A stretch of 64,000 nucleotides of DNA from Halobacillus litoralis (GTDB lineage: Bacteria; Bacillota; Bacilli; Bacillales; Halobacillaceae), in contig NZ_CP026118.1 in assembly GCF_004101865.1 (NCBI RefSeq), forward strand, positions 62,001-126,000. Direction: 5' to 3'. A program made the translations under genes and the position numbers. The notes under the pieces were generated by a model. It had not been told where the DNA came from, ran no database searches, and saw only the letters and a list, made by a program, of their open reading frames with translations. Positions 36,831 to 47,980 of the stretch are shown here, in pieces; the stretch's first letter is position 1; each line of letters opens with the position of its first letter.

Positions 36831-37703
36831 TTAATCCAATGGGTTTTTGTTTTCATCTAATGTAAAACCTTCACCCATAACGTCGTGTACATGGCTGACA
36901 GCAACAAAAGCGTGGGGGTCAATATGATCGACGAGACTTTTCAATCGGACGATTTCATTTTTTCCAATTACACAATAGAGGACGTCTCTTTTTTCACCAG
37001 AAAATGAACCGCGTCCTTCGAGTATTGTGACACCTCGATCCATTTCTTCCATGACATGCTTCGAAATTTCTTCGCTTTTTTCAGAGATGATTGTTGTACC
37101 TCTGGCTGCATAAGCTCCTTCTTGAATGAAATCGATGACTCTTGCCCCGACGAATACGGCCACAAGGGTGTACATCCCTTTTGTGTATTCCAAATAGGTA
37201 ATGATAGATATGAAGATGACAATTGCATCAAAGACGAACATAGCCCTCCCCATACTCCACCCCATGTATTTATGCACAAGCCGGGCAATGATATCCACCC
37301 CACCAGTAGTGCCCCCATAACGGAAGATGATACCGAGTCCAACGCCGATGAATACACCTGCGAATAGGGCAGCTAGTGTCAAATCGGAAGCTAAGTCAAA
37401 GTGGATCATATACTGCTGGGAAATTTTAATGAAAACAGATACGGCTACAATCCCGATCAAAGAATATAAAAAAGTCTGTCGGCCAAGGATTTTCCATCCT
37501 ATAATGAGGACAGGAATATTGAGCACAATATTCATAACAGCAGGATCCCAATTGAATAAGTATAATAGCAAGAGAGTAATACCAGTAAATCCACCTTCGC
37601 CTAATTCATTTTGAATATTGAAGTGGACGAGTCCAAAAGAAAAAATCGCAGAACCGATAAGTATTAATATGATGTTTTTCACCCGTAAGCCAAAGACCTT
37701 CAT
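36831..37703 (-). CDS. ypjC: YitT-family membrane protein YpjC
   Basis: A 290-residue protein with five to six N-terminal membrane segments (YitT/DUF161) and a soluble C-terminal DUF2179 domain (about 215–285) with RGVTILEGRG and VSHVHDVMGEGF. The start is preceded on the minus strand by a GGAGGTGAG site. Located where ypjC is in B. subtilis but on the strand opposite to its neighbours here. Transport substrate unknown. Confidence 0.86.
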   Translation of the reverse strand: MKVFGLRVKNIILILIGSAIFSFGLVHFNIQNELGEGGFTGITLLLLYLFNWDPAVMNIVLNIPVLIIGWKILGRQTFLYSLIGIVAVSVFIKISQQYMIHFDLASDLTLAALFAGVFIGVGLGIIFRYGGTTGGVDIIARLVHKYMGWSMGRAMFVFDAIVIFISIITYLEYTKGMYTLVAVFVGARVIDFIQEGAYAARGTTIISEKSEEISKHVMEEMDRGVTILEGRGSFSGEKRDVLYCVIGKNEIVRLKSLVDHIDPHAFVAVSHVHDVMGEGFTLDENKNPLD

Positions 37704-37865
37704 TTACTCACCTCCATTTATATTTCACACGATATCCATTATAGAGAATAGATGAAAAACCGGCAATGTTGTAGGATGTGAGTTTACAGACGTATAATTT
37801 GTCAAACGACAACCTTTTGGCTAACATTTAGGGAGAATACATTAAGGAAGCGGGAGGGACGAAAG

Positions 37866-38207
37866 TTGAGCTATACGACAAACGATATACAGAAGAGAGT
37901 CGATGATTACATATCCCAATTTAAAGAAGGTTATTTCTCTCCTTTAAGCCTGCAGGCAAGATTGACTGAAGAAGTGGGAGAACTGGCGAGAGAAATCAAT
38001 CATAGATATGGTGAAAAACCTAAGAAGTCCACAGAAAAAGATAAGGCCATAGAGGAAGAATTAGGTGATATCATTTTCGTATTGACATGCTTTTCCAATT
38101 CTCTGGATATCGATTTATCCGACGCATTTGAACAATCGATGGGTAAAATAGAAACGAGAGATAAAGATCGCTGGACAAGAAAAGAAGGAGGAGAAGATGA
38201 TGAGTGA
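37866..38207 (+). CDS. ypjD: MazG-like nucleotide pyrophosphohydrolase YpjD
   Basis: A 113-residue all-alpha NTP pyrophosphohydrolase. The Mg-binding pattern is intact: [10 protein letters not shown] (ExxE, about residue 37) and [11 protein letters not shown] (ExxD, about 62). TTG at 37866 follows a GGGAGGGAC site. It overlaps dapB by 11 nt and starts the ypjD–dapB–mgsA–bshA–cca–birA–panBCD series. Probably clears non-canonical nucleotides; its real substrate is not shown. Confidence 0.88.
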   Translation: MSYTTNDIQKRVDDYISQFKEGYFSPLSLQARLTEEVGELAREINHRYGEKPKKSTEKDKAIEEELGDIIFVLTCFSNSLDIDLSDAFEQSMGKIETRDKDRWTRKEGGEDDE

Positions 38208-39000
38208 GATAAAAGTGATTGTCGCAGGCCCGCGTGGTAAAATGGGCAGTGAGGCGTTGAAAATGATCGAAAAACAGCCTGCATTGTCTTTATCTGCTTG
38301 TATAGACCGCAAGCATGAGGGCAGGAAAGTTTCTGATATAGATGGCTTACCACCATTTGATGCAGTGATTTACACGGATGCAGAAGCATGCTTGAGGCAA
38401 GTGGATGCTGATGTTCTTATTGATTTGACCACTCCGGAGAATGGATATAAACATACGAAACTTGCACTTGAGAATGGGGTTCGTCCAGTGGTCGGTACAA
38501 CTGGTTTTACCCGAGAGCAGCTGGATGAATTGATGCAATTGTCGGAAGAGAAAAAAACCGGGGCAGTTATTGCACCCAATTTTGCCATTGGAGCGGTGTT
38601 AATGATGCAATTCGCTAAATGGGCAGCCAAGCATTTCCCGGATGTTGAGATTATCGAAAAGCATCATGATCAAAAGTTGGATGCTCCCTCTGGCACAGCC
38701 GTTAAAACAGCTGAGTTGATCAAAGAAATGCGTGAGCCACATCATCAGGGGCATACAGATGAAAAAGAAACGCTCGAAGGTGCCCGTGGAGCAGATGTAG
38801 AAGGAATGAAAATACATAGTATGCGGCTGCCAGGACTTGTGGCTCACCAGGAAGTCATTTTCGGAGGGTTGGGAGAAACGCTCACTGTAAAACATGATTC
38901 CATTCACCGTGAATCATTTATGAGTGGGGTGAAGCTTGCAACTGAGAAAGTAATGGATCTGGATGTCCTTGTTTATGGTCTCGAATATTTACTTGACTAA
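38197..39000 (+). CDS. dapB: 4-Hydroxy-tetrahydrodipicolinate reductase
   Basis: Reduces HTPA in the lysine/diaminopimelate path, which also provides dipicolinate precursors for spores. The 267-residue protein has [12 protein letters not shown] (Rossmann loop; the usual GAxGxMG is GPRGKMG as in bacilli), DLTTPE, VVGTTGF, and [15 protein letters not shown] with the catalytic His and Lys (about 155). The ATG follows AGGAGGAGAAG within the end of ypjD. Confidence 0.96.
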   Translation: MMSEIKVIVAGPRGKMGSEALKMIEKQPALSLSACIDRKHEGRKVSDIDGLPPFDAVIYTDAEACLRQVDADVLIDLTTPENGYKHTKLALENGVRPVVGTTGFTREQLDELMQLSEEKKTGAVIAPNFAIGAVLMMQFAKWAAKHFPDVEIIEKHHDQKLDAPSGTAVKTAELIKEMREPHHQGHTDEKETLEGARGADVEGMKIHSMRLPGLVAHQEVIFGGLGETLTVKHDSIHRESFMSGVKLATEKVMDLDVLVYGLEYLLD

Positions 39001-39015
39001 AGGGGAGAGACGTAT

Positions 39016-39429
39016 ATGAATATTGCACTGATTGCTCACGACAAAAAAAAGAAAGATATCATTCAATTTGCAAAAAGCTATCATACTATTTTATCCAAAC
39101 ACCAACTATTCGCTACAGGAACAACTGGAAAGCAAATATCTGAGTCTTCAGGCTTGTCTATAACCCGCTACCAATCCGGTCCGCTTGGGGGTGACCAGCA
39201 AATCGGTGCGAAAATTGCTGCTGAAGAAATGGACATGGTGATTTTTTTCCGCGATCCATTGACTGCTCAACCTCATGAGCCTGATATCAGTGCGCTTCTA
39301 AGACTGTGTGATGTGCACCAAATTCCTGTAGCGACCAACTTAGCTGGAGCAGATATCATGATCAAAGCTTTGGATCATGAAGATTTTGAATGGCGGACGA
39401 TCATTGAAGAGAACAGAAAGCAGGAGTGA
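39016..39429 (+). CDS. mgsA: Methylglyoxal synthase
   Basis: Converts dihydroxyacetone phosphate to methylglyoxal, a phosphate-releasing glycolytic bypass. The 137-residue protein has [16 protein letters not shown] (phosphate site), [11 protein letters not shown] and FFRDPL with the catalytic Asp, and [11 protein letters not shown]. The ATG follows AAGGGGAGAG. It is followed only 6 nt later by bshA, without bshB1. Bacillithiol helps detoxify methylglyoxal, which fits the pairing. Confidence 0.96.
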   Translation: MNIALIAHDKKKKDIIQFAKSYHTILSKHQLFATGTTGKQISESSGLSITRYQSGPLGGDQQIGAKIAAEEMDMVIFFRDPLTAQPHEPDISALLRLCDVHQIPVATNLAGADIMIKALDHEDFEWRTIIEENRKQE

Positions 39430-39435
39430 ATATGT

Positions 39436-40566
39436 ATGGCGAAAATAGGAATCACGTGTTACCCCACTGTAGGGGGGTCAGGTGTTATTGCAACTGAATT
39501 GGGAAAACTGTTAGCTGAGCAAGGCCATGAGATCCATTTTGTAGCATCTCAAGTACCTTTCCGGTTGAATCGGGTCTACCCAAACATTTATTACCACGAG
39601 GTGGAGGTAAGCAACTATCCAGTTTTCCAGCATCCTCCCTATGATTTAGCACTCGCAGCTAAAATGGCAGAGGTTATAAACAGGGAAGAGTTGGACATTC
39701 TTCATGTCCATTATGCAATGCCGCACGCGGTTTGTGCTATTTTAGCCAAACAAATGTGTGAACGTGACGTTAAAATCATTACGACACTGCACGGAACGGA
39801 TATTACAGTTTTAGGAATTGATTCGAGTTTGAAACAAATGATCAAGTTTGGTATTGAGCAATCGGATAGGGTTACAGCTGTATCACATAGTCTTGTTGAA
39901 CAGACGAAGGACCGGCTGCAAACAGAGCGTTCTATCGATGTGATTTACAATTTTGTAGATGAAAGAGAATATCATCGTAAGCCAGACCTGGATTTGAAGT
40001 CACATTATGGTATTAAAGAAGAAGATGCGGTTCTTATTCATATCTCGAATTTCAGACGTGTTAAGAGGGTTCCGGATGTAATTCGGACATTCGCGGATGT
40101 TGCACAAGAACTTCCAGCTAAGCTTTTACTGGTCGGAGATGGTCCTGAATACTCGGAATGTCATCAACTTGTCCATGACCTGGGGCTGGAAGATCAAGTG
40201 CTATTCCTGGGGAAACAGGAAAATGTAAGTGAGCTGCTCTCTATCTCTGATTTGAAGTTATTGTTATCTGAAAAGGAAAGTTTTGGACTTGTTTTACTTG
40301 AAGCGATGGCGTGTGGTGTCCCTTGTATCGGTACGAATGTAGGGGGAATCCCGGAGGTCATTGATCATGGCGAAACCGGTTATATTGCCGAGCTTGGGAA
40401 TATAGAGCAAACAGCGTATTTCGCTAAAAAAATCCTGCAAGATAAAGCGCTGCACAAGTCCATGGCTGACCAGGCCAAACGCACCGTCAATGATAAATTC
40501 GCTACGGAAACAATTCTTAGTGAATACGAGAAACTTTATGATCAGGTGTTATATGATGAAAATTGA
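39436..40566 (+). CDS. bshA: N-acetyl-alpha-D-glucosaminyl L-malate synthase (bacillithiol)
   Basis: GT-B glycosyltransferase that makes GlcNAc-malate, first step of bacillithiol synthesis. The 376-residue protein begins with [13 protein letters not shown], has [19 protein letters not shown] and the C-terminal [16 protein letters not shown] nucleotide-sugar motif (about 285). The ATG at 39436 follows CAGGAGTGAA. It overlaps cca by 11 nt. The deacetylase gene bshB1 that lies between mgsA and bshA in B. subtilis is missing here. Confidence 0.96.
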   Translation: MAKIGITCYPTVGGSGVIATELGKLLAEQGHEIHFVASQVPFRLNRVYPNIYYHEVEVSNYPVFQHPPYDLALAAKMAEVINREELDILHVHYAMPHAVCAILAKQMCERDVKIITTLHGTDITVLGIDSSLKQMIKFGIEQSDRVTAVSHSLVEQTKDRLQTERSIDVIYNFVDEREYHRKPDLDLKSHYGIKEEDAVLIHISNFRRVKRVPDVIRTFADVAQELPAKLLLVGDGPEYSECHQLVHDLGLEDQVLFLGKQENVSELLSISDLKLLLSEKESFGLVLLEAMACGVPCIGTNVGGIPEVIDHGETGYIAELGNIEQTAYFAKKILQDKALHKSMADQAKRTVNDKFATETILSEYEKLYDQVLYDEN

Positions 40567-41758
40567 TCCTGTCTTCCACCCGGCATTCGAAGTGATTGAA
40601 AGAATTGAGCAGGCGGGAGGAGAAGCTTTTGTGGTTGGTGGTTCTGTGCGTGATTTCATAAGTGGCCGACCAATCGGAGATATTGATATTGCCACATCAG
40701 AACCTCCTCAACGGATTCAAGAGATTTTTGATAAAGTGATCCCGGTAGGAATTGAACATGGTACCGTCATCGTTCGTCATCAATCAGTGTCTTACGAAGT
40801 AACCACTTACCGCACTGAAAAAGGTTATGAAGACTACCGGCACCCTGATGAAGTGACATTCGTTCGTGATATTGCTATTGATTTAGCCCGAAGAGACTTT
40901 ACAATGAATGCGATAGCTATGGACCGCTGCGGGAATTTCATAGACCCTTATGAAGGGCGGATAGCGATTCAGAATAAGACGATTGAAGCGGTGGGCGATC
41001 CCTTTCACAGATTCCGTGAAGACCCTCTTAGAATGATGCGTGCGATTCGCTTTTCCAGTCAGCTTTCATTTACTTTAGACGCTTCTACTAAAGAAGCTTT
41101 AGATGCAGAGTCGGCTTTACTTGCTTATATATCAATTGAAAGAATTGCAGTAGAGGTCCAAAAAATGTACGCTGGAAAAGGTTTTAGAAATGGATTGGAA
41201 CTACTTACGGAGACCCGGCTTCACCATCAACTGCCGATTATTAATCAATTTGACTTGAGTGAGCTGGCACCAAGCGTACCGTTACAACATTGGCATGAGT
41301 TATTAGCTTACTTTATAACGTTGGATGAGAAGTTAAGTCTGGACCATTTTGTGAAGAGGTGGAAATTGTCCAATTCAACAAAACGACAGGCGGGCTCCTT
41401 ATTAAAGGCAGTAGAAGCGTATGAGGAGCATCGAGATGTGACAGCATGGCTTGTGTATCGTCTTCCTGCGGAGTTATTTGATTCATTTGCCCGCTTGCTA
41501 CAGGCTCTTGGTCAAGTAGAGGAAGATCTCAAAAGCATTATTGAACAGAAAAGGAAGCAACTGCCTGTGCAACGCAGGAAGGAGATCACCTTTCAAGCGG
41601 AAGATCTTATTGCATTGTATCCAGATATCCGTAAAGGACCGTGGATTTCTAAAGCCATGGAGCAGATAGAATACGAAATCATAAAAGAAAATATCGAAAA
41701 TGACTACGAAAAGATAAAGGAGTGGGTCTTAGCGTGGAATCCACCCGTAAACAATTAA
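40556..41758 (+). CDS. cca: CCA tRNA nucleotidyltransferase
   Basis: Adds or repairs the 3' CCA of tRNAs. The 400-residue class II enzyme has VVGGSVRD (about 25), GDIDIATS with the catalytic Asp pair, RRDFTMNA (about 108) and [15 protein letters not shown] use the ATG at 40556, 7 nt from AGGTG; the ATG at 40553 is equally possible. Translationally coupled to bshA upstream (11-nt overlap) and to birA downstream (25-nt overlap). Confidence 0.95.
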   Translation: MKIDPVFHPAFEVIERIEQAGGEAFVVGGSVRDFISGRPIGDIDIATSEPPQRIQEIFDKVIPVGIEHGTVIVRHQSVSYEVTTYRTEKGYEDYRHPDEVTFVRDIAIDLARRDFTMNAIAMDRCGNFIDPYEGRIAIQNKTIEAVGDPFHRFREDPLRMMRAIRFSSQLSFTLDASTKEALDAESALLAYISIERIAVEVQKMYAGKGFRNGLELLTETRLHHQLPIINQFDLSELAPSVPLQHWHELLAYFITLDEKLSLDHFVKRWKLSNSTKRQAGSLLKAVEAYEEHRDVTAWLVYRLPAELFDSFARLLQALGQVEEDLKSIIEQKRKQLPVQRRKEITFQAEDLIALYPDIRKGPWISKAMEQIEYEIIKENIENDYEKIKEWVLAWNPPVNN

Positions 41759-42726
41759 TTGAACTATTGAATAAAAAAGATGGGCATATTTCCGGACAGG
41801 AACTTTCCAATCAATTAAACATCTCAAGAACTGCCATTTGGAAACATATGAATGAGTTGAAAAAGGACGGCTATGACATTGAAGCTGTTCAAAGAAAAGG
41901 CTATAAAATATTGTCTTCCCCTGATAAAATGAGTGAAAATACTTTACAGTGGGGATTGGACACAGAATGGATCGGCCATCAGCTTTTCCATTACGACCAG
42001 GTGGAGTCGACACAGGAGATCGTGCACCAAATGGCTAAGCAGGGAAAGCCGCACGGGACCGTTGTTATCGCTGATGAGCAAGTTAAAGGAAAAGGCCGTA
42101 TGGCAAGGAAATGGGACTCACCCAAAGGAAAAGGCATTTGGATGAGTATTTTGTTAAGACCGAATTTACCACCATTCAAAGCGCCGCAGCTGACCTTGCT
42201 TGCAGCGACTGTGCTGGCTGAAATGATTTCGGAAAGGTCTGCACTTGTGCCACAAATCAAGTGGCCGAATGATTTGCTCATCCATCATAAAAAAGTTTCT
42301 GGTATTCTGACAGAGATGCAGGCAGAGCAGGATGCAATCCAGTATATTGTAGTGGGAATAGGGATGAACGTTAACCAGAATGGAGAAGAGATTCCTGAGG
42401 ATATCCGCCACAAAGCATCTTCCCTTAAGAATGAAGCAGGTGAAGAGTGGAACATTCAAGAAACGGTTCAGCACATTTTGCGTTTGTTCGAACGTACATA
42501 TGATCAATACGAATCCGATGGTTTTGAGGCGATAAAGGCAAACTGGGAAAAGCATGGCTATCGGATTGGTGAAGAGGTAACGATTTCAACTATGAAACGA
42601 ACGTGGAAGGCTACTTTAGTAGGGATAGAACCAGACGGGGCTCTTTGTGTGAGAGATCGTGATGGGAACCATGAAAAGCTGTATTCAGCAGAAATTCATT
42701 GGGGAGAGGGAGGATATCATGCGTAA
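41734..42726 (+). CDS. birA: Biotin–protein ligase / biotin operon repressor
   Basis: Class II BirA (330 residues): N-terminal winged helix (about 1–60, [20 protein letters not shown]), then the ligase domain with [17 protein letters not shown] (about 120–136) and KWPNDLL, and a C-terminal SH3-like domain. The GTG at 41734 is 11 nt from AAAGGAG, and the start then aligns with B. subtilis BirA. The helix-turn-helix implies it also represses biotin genes, none of which are in the window. Overlaps panB by 8 nt. Confidence 0.95.
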   Translation: MESTRKQLIELLNKKDGHISGQELSNQLNISRTAIWKHMNELKKDGYDIEAVQRKGYKILSSPDKMSENTLQWGLDTEWIGHQLFHYDQVESTQEIVHQMAKQGKPHGTVVIADEQVKGKGRMARKWDSPKGKGIWMSILLRPNLPPFKAPQLTLLAATVLAEMISERSALVPQIKWPNDLLIHHKKVSGILTEMQAEQDAIQYIVVGIGMNVNQNGEEIPEDIRHKASSLKNEAGEEWNIQETVQHILRLFERTYDQYESDGFEAIKANWEKHGYRIGEEVTISTMKRTWKATLVGIEPDGALCVRDRDGNHEKLYSAEIHWGEGGYHA

Positions 42727-43540
42727 CAAAAACCAATTTCTACGTATGAAGCAAGACCAGGAAAAAATCGCTATGATCACCGGTTACGATTTTCCATCAG
42801 CCAAAATGGCAGAAGAGGCAAAGGCAGATATGATTCTCGTAGGGGATAGTTTAGGGATGACTGTGCTTGGCTACGATTCAACCATCCCTGTTACCATCGA
42901 GGACATGGTCCATCATGGGAAAGCTGTAGCGCGTGGAGCAGGTGATACGTTCAAAGTGATTGATATGCCGTTTATGTCTTACCATATTTCTATAGAAGAA
43001 GCATTGAAAAACGGGAGAAGACTGTATCAAGAAACAGGTGCGCAAGCTTTAAAACTTGAGGGAAGCGGAGAAGTTGCGGAAATCATGTCTAAGCTTGTCC
43101 ACGCGGGGATCCCGGTGGTCGGACATATTGGATTGACACCTCAATCAGTCAACGTATTGGGAGGTTATAAAGTTCAAGGGAAAGATCGTGAAGCCGCCCA
43201 GCGTCTGTTGGATGAGGCGCTTGAAATCGAAGCGGCCGGAGCTATGGCCATCGTATTAGAATGTATTCCACACCAGTTGGCAGAGGTCATTACCAAGCGA
43301 ATATCCATCCCTACGATCGGAATAGGAGCCGGTGCAGAATGCGATGGCCAGGTCCTTGTCTATCACGACATATTAAGATACGGGGTTGAACGTCTGCCTA
43401 AATTTGTGAAACCCTATGTCGATAGTAATCATTTATTAGGAGAAGCTGTGCAAACCTATGTGAACGAAGTTAAATCCAAAGCTTTTCCAGAAGAACAACA
43501 TACATTCACCATGGATGTTTCAGTACTGCCAGAAGAATAA
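42719..43540 (+). CDS. panB: 3-Methyl-2-oxobutanoate hydroxymethyltransferase
   Basis: First step of pantothenate synthesis: ketopantoate from ketoisovalerate and methylene-THF. The 273-residue protein has [27 protein letters not shown] (metal-binding Asp), GHIGLTPQ and [18 protein letters not shown]. The ATG at 42719 follows GAGAGGGAGGA. First of the compact panBCD block. Confidence 0.97.
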   Translation: MRNKNQFLRMKQDQEKIAMITGYDFPSAKMAEEAKADMILVGDSLGMTVLGYDSTIPVTIEDMVHHGKAVARGAGDTFKVIDMPFMSYHISIEEALKNGRRLYQETGAQALKLEGSGEVAEIMSKLVHAGIPVVGHIGLTPQSVNVLGGYKVQGKDREAAQRLLDEALEIEAAGAMAIVLECIPHQLAEVITKRISIPTIGIGAGAECDGQVLVYHDILRYGVERLPKFVKPYVDSNHLLGEAVQTYVNEVKSKAFPEEQHTFTMDVSVLPEE

Positions 43541-43551
43541 GGGGAGCCGAC

Positions 43552-44418
43552 ATGGAAGTTATGAAAGAAGTGGAAAAAGTACAGAACAAAGTAACAGAGC
43601 TTATTAAAGAAGGAAAATCAATCGGTTTTGTTCCAACTATGGGATATCTCCATGAAGGACATGTCCGTTTGATCAAAGAAGCACGAAAAGAAAATGATTT
43701 TGTGATTCTTAGTATTTTCATAAATCCCTTACAGTTCGGTGAAGGTGAGGATTTAGAAACCTACCCCCGGGATGAACATCACGATAAGAAGGTGGCTGAA
43801 GAAAACGGTGCAGATCTGATTTTCTTACCTTCGACAGATTCGATGTATCCAAACCCACTTTCCATCCATATGTCAGTTGAAGGACGTACGGATGCCTTGT
43901 GTGGAAGAAGCCGTCCCGGTCATTTTGAAGGGGTGGTCACAGTACTGACGAAACTGTTTCACATCACCCGCCCGACACGGACGTATTTCGGGATGAAAGA
44001 TGCACAGCAGGTAGCTGTCGTGGATGCTCTTATCAAGGATTATAACTTCCCGATTGAACTTGTTCCTGTTCCAACGGTTAGAGAAGCGGATGGTCTTGCG
44101 AAAAGCAGCCGCAATGTCCACCTTTCTGCTAAGGAAAGAGAGGAAGCTCCCGCCATTCAGAAGGCATTACAATATGGCAGGGAACTTGTGTGTAATGGAG
44201 AAACAAGACCAGAAGAAGTTGTGCGGTCTACCCGGAAGTTTCTTGAAAGCCAAACTCATGGTAAAATAGATTATATTGAATTATTATCCTATCCTGAGTT
44301 AGAATTCGTAAAAACCATCGAACGACCTGTCATACTGGCCACTGCGGTCTTTTATGAAAAGGCGAGGCTGATCGATAATGTGGTTTTTAATGAAAAAGGA
44401 GAAGAGACAGCAGGATGA
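43552..44418 (+). CDS. panC: Pantothenate synthetase
   Basis: ATP-dependent ligation of pantoate and beta-alanine. The 288-residue protein has VPTMGYLHEGH (the HxGH nucleotide motif, about 29–39), FINPLQFGEGED, YFGMKDAQQ and SSRNVHLSA. It lies 11 nt after panB. Normal length, all motifs intact. Confidence 0.97.
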   Translation: MEVMKEVEKVQNKVTELIKEGKSIGFVPTMGYLHEGHVRLIKEARKENDFVILSIFINPLQFGEGEDLETYPRDEHHDKKVAEENGADLIFLPSTDSMYPNPLSIHMSVEGRTDALCGRSRPGHFEGVVTVLTKLFHITRPTRTYFGMKDAQQVAVVDALIKDYNFPIELVPVPTVREADGLAKSSRNVHLSAKEREEAPAIQKALQYGRELVCNGETRPEEVVRSTRKFLESQTHGKIDYIELLSYPELEFVKTIERPVILATAVFYEKARLIDNVVFNEKGEETAG

Positions 44419-44436
44419 GCGGTAAGGAGGAACATG

Positions 44437-44826
44437 ATGTTTCGCACCATGATGAAAGCCAAAATCCATCGCGCCCGGGTAACGGAAGCGAACTTGAATT
44501 ATGTGGGGAGTATTACAATTGACCAGAATTTGATGGACCAAGTAGGGATTCTTCCTCATGAAAAGGTTCAAATCGTCAATAATAATAATGGTTCCCGTTT
44601 AGAGACTTATGTGATTTCAGGAGAGCGTGGAAGTGGAGTTATATGCTTGAACGGAGCTGCAGCAAGGCTTGTCCAACCAGATGATGTCGTCATAATCGTC
44701 TCTTATGCCATACTTAGTGAAGAAGAATTAGCAGATTTCAAACCGAAAATTGCCTTGATGGGCGAAGGTAATCAAGTGGAAGAAATCATAGAAGAGGAAC
44801 CACCATTAACGGCTTTACCTTTTTGA
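44437..44826 (+). CDS. panD: Aspartate 1-decarboxylase proenzyme
   Basis: Makes beta-alanine from aspartate using a self-made pyruvoyl group. The 129-residue precursor has the cleavage site YVGSIT, Gly24–Ser25 counted from the ATG at 44437, followed by [12 protein letters not shown]. Two ATG codons follow AAGGAGG; the second gives better spacing and the usual MFRTMM start. Ends the panBCD block; terminator follows. Confidence 0.97.
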   Translation: MFRTMMKAKIHRARVTEANLNYVGSITIDQNLMDQVGILPHEKVQIVNNNNGSRLETYVISGERGSGVICLNGAAARLVQPDDVVIIVSYAILSEEELADFKPKIALMGEGNQVEEIIEEEPPLTALPF

Positions 44827-44848
44827 TGAGCAGGAACAAGCGAGTATT

Positions 44849-44891
44849 AAAGGGATTTTGCCATCATCGATCGGCAGGATCCTTCCTTTTT
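44849..44891 (+). terminator. Terminator after panBCD
   Basis: AAGGGATTTTGCC / GGCAGGATCCTT imperfect stem followed by CCTTTTT. Confidence 0.65.
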
Positions 44892-44914
44892 GTGGACGAA
44901 AGTAGGGGGATCGC

Positions 44915-47713
44915 ATGACTACATTTGCAATTGTAGACTTAGAAACAACAGGAAATTCAGCATCTAAAGGAGATCGGATCATTGAGATCGGTATCGTTGT
45001 GATGAATGAAGAGGGATCCGTAGTAGAGGAATTCTCTTCTTTGGTTTACCCTGAAAGAGAGATCCCTCCGTTCATCACTTCCTTAACAGGGATAGAGGAT
45101 GAAGATGTATTGGAAGCACCATTATTCTCGGAAATAGCAGAGGACATTTATCCTCTTTTTCAAAATGGATATATCGTTGCACATAATATAGAGTTCGACC
45201 TCAGCTTTTTGAATGATGAGTTAGCACGCTGCGGTTATCAACCATTACATAATCCCATCATTGATACAGTAGAATTTTCCAGGATCATGCTCCCGACCTC
45301 CCCGACTTATAAGCTGGGCCAATTGGCTGACCACTTGAATATGGGACACGATCGTCCTCATCGGGCTCTTTCTGATGCTCAAGTGACAGCGGATCTATTA
45401 GCATATCTTTTGAAAGAATTGAAAAGTCTCCCTGAGCGGACTTTGGTTCACCTTTTAAAGGTGGAATCTAAACTGAAAAGTGATCTTCGCCCTTTCATTC
45501 AACTGAATATAGACCAGAAACGTTATGGCCAAATAACAGATCCAGACATCGACATCCGTCATGGAATTTCTGTGAGAAAACAAACGAACTTACGTACCAC
45601 GGCCCCTATAAATCTTCCTTCTTTTGAAAGTTGGAAAAAAGACGTTTATGAAGGTGAAAATGGTCTGAAAAGTCTGCTTGATAACTTTGAAAATAGACAA
45701 GGTCAGCAAGAGATGACTACAAATGTCCACGAGGCTTTTGAACAAGACAAACATGCAGTGATTGAAGCCGGGGCTGGGACGGGGAAATCGGTCGCTTATT
45801 TGTTGACTGCTTCCTATCATGCATTACAGCATGATTCGAGAGTGGTTATTACCACACATACAACCAGTCTTCAGAAACAATTGTTAGAAGATGAGATCCC
45901 TAAAGTCGAAAGAATGTTCCCACGCCCGATCAAAGCAGTTTTATATAAAGGGAAAAGTCACTATATCAGTCTGGTACATTTTCATTATGAACTCGAGAAT
46001 TCTTATCAGGACAATTATGATGTAGCTCTTACTAAAGCCATGATTCTTGTATGGTTAACGACTACGAGGACTGGTGATGTCGATGAAATCCAATTGCCCT
46101 CCAATGGCCGGCAGTTCTGGCATAAAGTTTCGGCGGAGCAGTCAAGTAAATCCGTGCAGTTGGGTTATGTGGATGATTCATTTTATCAATGGGCTCAACA
46201 AAAAGCATTACATGCAGATTTGGTCATTACCAACCATGCACTGTTTTGTATGGATATTATGAAAGAGGAATCGATTTTACCGGAATATGACCGTGTCGTC
46301 ATCGATGAAGCTCATCATTTGGAATCTGTTTCCAGCCGTTATTTCGGTGTAAGAATGAATTATAAAGAGATACAAAGGCACTTAACCCAATTTGGGGAAA
46401 TCTTTCACAAGAGTGTATACAGGCAGTGGCCGTTACAACGAGAATTTCATCAATACCTTGAAAGAGGACAGTATGCCATTGATGAAGCAAAAGAAGAGTT
46501 GAGTCATCTTTCCCGTTTCATTTACCAAAATGTAAAAAAGCAAAAAAATCTCAAAGGGAAAAGTGATGTGGGGAGAATCCAACTGGTACTTAAACCGGAG
46601 GAAATGCCTTCTTTCATGACTACAGCTAAAGAAATGTCCTACCGCTTCTTAGCTTCTTTACAAAAGCTCAGCCATGAAATGAGTAAAATTGAAGAGCAAT
46701 TGAGAGGGCTATTATCCCTTAAAGAAGACGAAGGTGTTCCCATTTTATTGACCCGTCTGCATACACATAGAGAACTTTGTCAGACAATTCGTTCCCAACT
46801 GATACACTACTTTGACTTCGTAAGAGAGGGAGAAGTGAAGTGGGTAGAGATTGAAGGAGAAGGGGCAGCCAATTCCATCTATTTGTTCAGTGAACCCTTT
46901 GACATCGCGCGCTTGCTTAACCAACGCCTGTTTCAGGTGAAGAAGAGTGTCATTTTGACAAGTGCCACTCTTGCTACCGATCATTCGTTCACATATATCC
47001 GTGACACTTTGGGGTTAATTGATGATGAACGCACATTAGAAGTCAACATACCTTCACCCTACAATTATAAAAACCAGGTGCAATTGATGGTCCCCAATGA
47101 CTTTCCGAATGTGAAGGAAGATCCTGATGCTTTCATAGAAGCAATCAGTGAAGCGATATATTCTGTGGCTGAAGTGACTAGAGGAAGGATGCTCGTCCTA
47201 TTCACCTCATATGACATGCTGAGAAAAACCTATCATTTGTTGAGGGATTTCATCGATCCAGAAGAGTTCATGATTTTCGCTCAAGGGATTTCCAGTGGAA
47301 GCAGAGACCGTCTGAAAAAGAATTTCCAGGCTTTCGATCAGGCGATTTTATTAGGGACAAGTTCGTTTTGGGAAGGTGTCGATATTCCAGGAGATGATTT
47401 ATCCTGTCTTATGATGGTACGCTTACCTTTTCAACCCCCAGACCAGCCTGTCCAATCCATCAGGAACGAACGTATGAAAAAAGAAGGGAAAAATTCCTTT
47501 ATGGAAAAATCCCTCCCTCATGCAATCATCCGTTTTAAACAAGGTTTTGGCAGGTTGATTAGAAGCAACAAGGATAGAGGTATCGTATTCATTTGTGATA
47601 CAAGGTTGATGGAAGCTCGTTACGGCAAGTATTTCTTATCTTCACTTCCTGATGTACCAGTTTCTTATAAATCGACAAGACAATTGATTAATCAAATAGA
47701 AGATTGGTTGTAA
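44915..47713 (+). CDS. dinG: DinG-family helicase with N-terminal 3'-5' exonuclease domain
   Basis: A 932-residue Firmicute DinG (YpvA). Residues 1–170 form a DnaQ-like exonuclease (FAIVDLETTG, then HNIEFDLSFL and HRALSDAQVT). The rest is an XPD-like superfamily 2 helicase with Walker A GAGTGKS (about 286) and DEAHH (about 465). The four Cys of an Fe-S cluster seen in E. coli DinG are not apparent, as in other Firmicute members. The ATG follows GTAGGGGGATC. Probably acts in replication/repair; no LexA box was looked for successfully upstream. Confidence 0.93.
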   Translation: MTTFAIVDLETTGNSASKGDRIIEIGIVVMNEEGSVVEEFSSLVYPEREIPPFITSLTGIEDEDVLEAPLFSEIAEDIYPLFQNGYIVAHNIEFDLSFLNDELARCGYQPLHNPIIDTVEFSRIMLPTSPTYKLGQLADHLNMGHDRPHRALSDAQVTADLLAYLLKELKSLPERTLVHLLKVESKLKSDLRPFIQLNIDQKRYGQITDPDIDIRHGISVRKQTNLRTTAPINLPSFESWKKDVYEGENGLKSLLDNFENRQGQQEMTTNVHEAFEQDKHAVIEAGAGTGKSVAYLLTASYHALQHDSRVVITTHTTSLQKQLLEDEIPKVERMFPRPIKAVLYKGKSHYISLVHFHYELENSYQDNYDVALTKAMILVWLTTTRTGDVDEIQLPSNGRQFWHKVSAEQSSKSVQLGYVDDSFYQWAQQKALHADLVITNHALFCMDIMKEESILPEYDRVVIDEAHHLESVSSRYFGVRMNYKEIQRHLTQFGEIFHKSVYRQWPLQREFHQYLERGQYAIDEAKEELSHLSRFIYQNVKKQKNLKGKSDVGRIQLVLKPEEMPSFMTTAKEMSYRFLASLQKLSHEMSKIEEQLRGLLSLKEDEGVPILLTRLHTHRELCQTIRSQLIHYFDFVREGEVKWVEIEGEGAANSIYLFSEPFDIARLLNQRLFQVKKSVILTSATLATDHSFTYIRDTLGLIDDERTLEVNIPSPYNYKNQVQLMVPNDFPNVKEDPDAFIEAISEAIYSVAEVTRGRMLVLFTSYDMLRKTYHLLRDFIDPEEFMIFAQGISSGSRDRLKKNFQAFDQAILLGTSSFWEGVDIPGDDLSCLMMVRLPFQPPDQPVQSIRNERMKKEGKNSFMEKSLPHAIIRFKQGFGRLIRSNKDRGIVFICDTRLMEARYGKYFLSSLPDVPVSYKSTRQLINQIEDWL

Positions 47714-47809
47714 TAAAGGAAAGAAGTATAAGTGTGAACCTGTTATAATATTAAGCGGGAAACAAAAGAAATTGCGTATTCTTAACGAAGTACGTTGGAG
47801 GGTTAATCG

Positions 47810-47980
47810 ATGGAGAATAAAATTGAAACACTTTCGACCGTAAGAATTCAAAAATCCGACGATTTATATAAGGTTGTCGATACATTGAATCGCACACTGA
47901 AAGAAAATAATCTAATGTTTGGATTGTCTTTGGATGATGACGATGCTGAAACCGCAGTCTTCACCATATACCGCACCTAG
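47810..47980 (+). CDS. ypmA: Small conserved protein YpmA
   Basis: A 56-residue protein that ends VFTIYRT and contains DDLYKVVDTLNRTLK and LMFGLSLD, matching B. subtilis YpmA in length and sequence. The ATG at 47810 follows TTGGAGGG. It sits between dinG and ypmB as in B. subtilis. The function is unknown. The reading frame overlaps the start of ypmB by 38 nt in another frame. Confidence 0.9.
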   Translation: MENKIETLSTVRIQKSDDLYKVVDTLNRTLKENNLMFGLSLDDDDAETAVFTIYRT

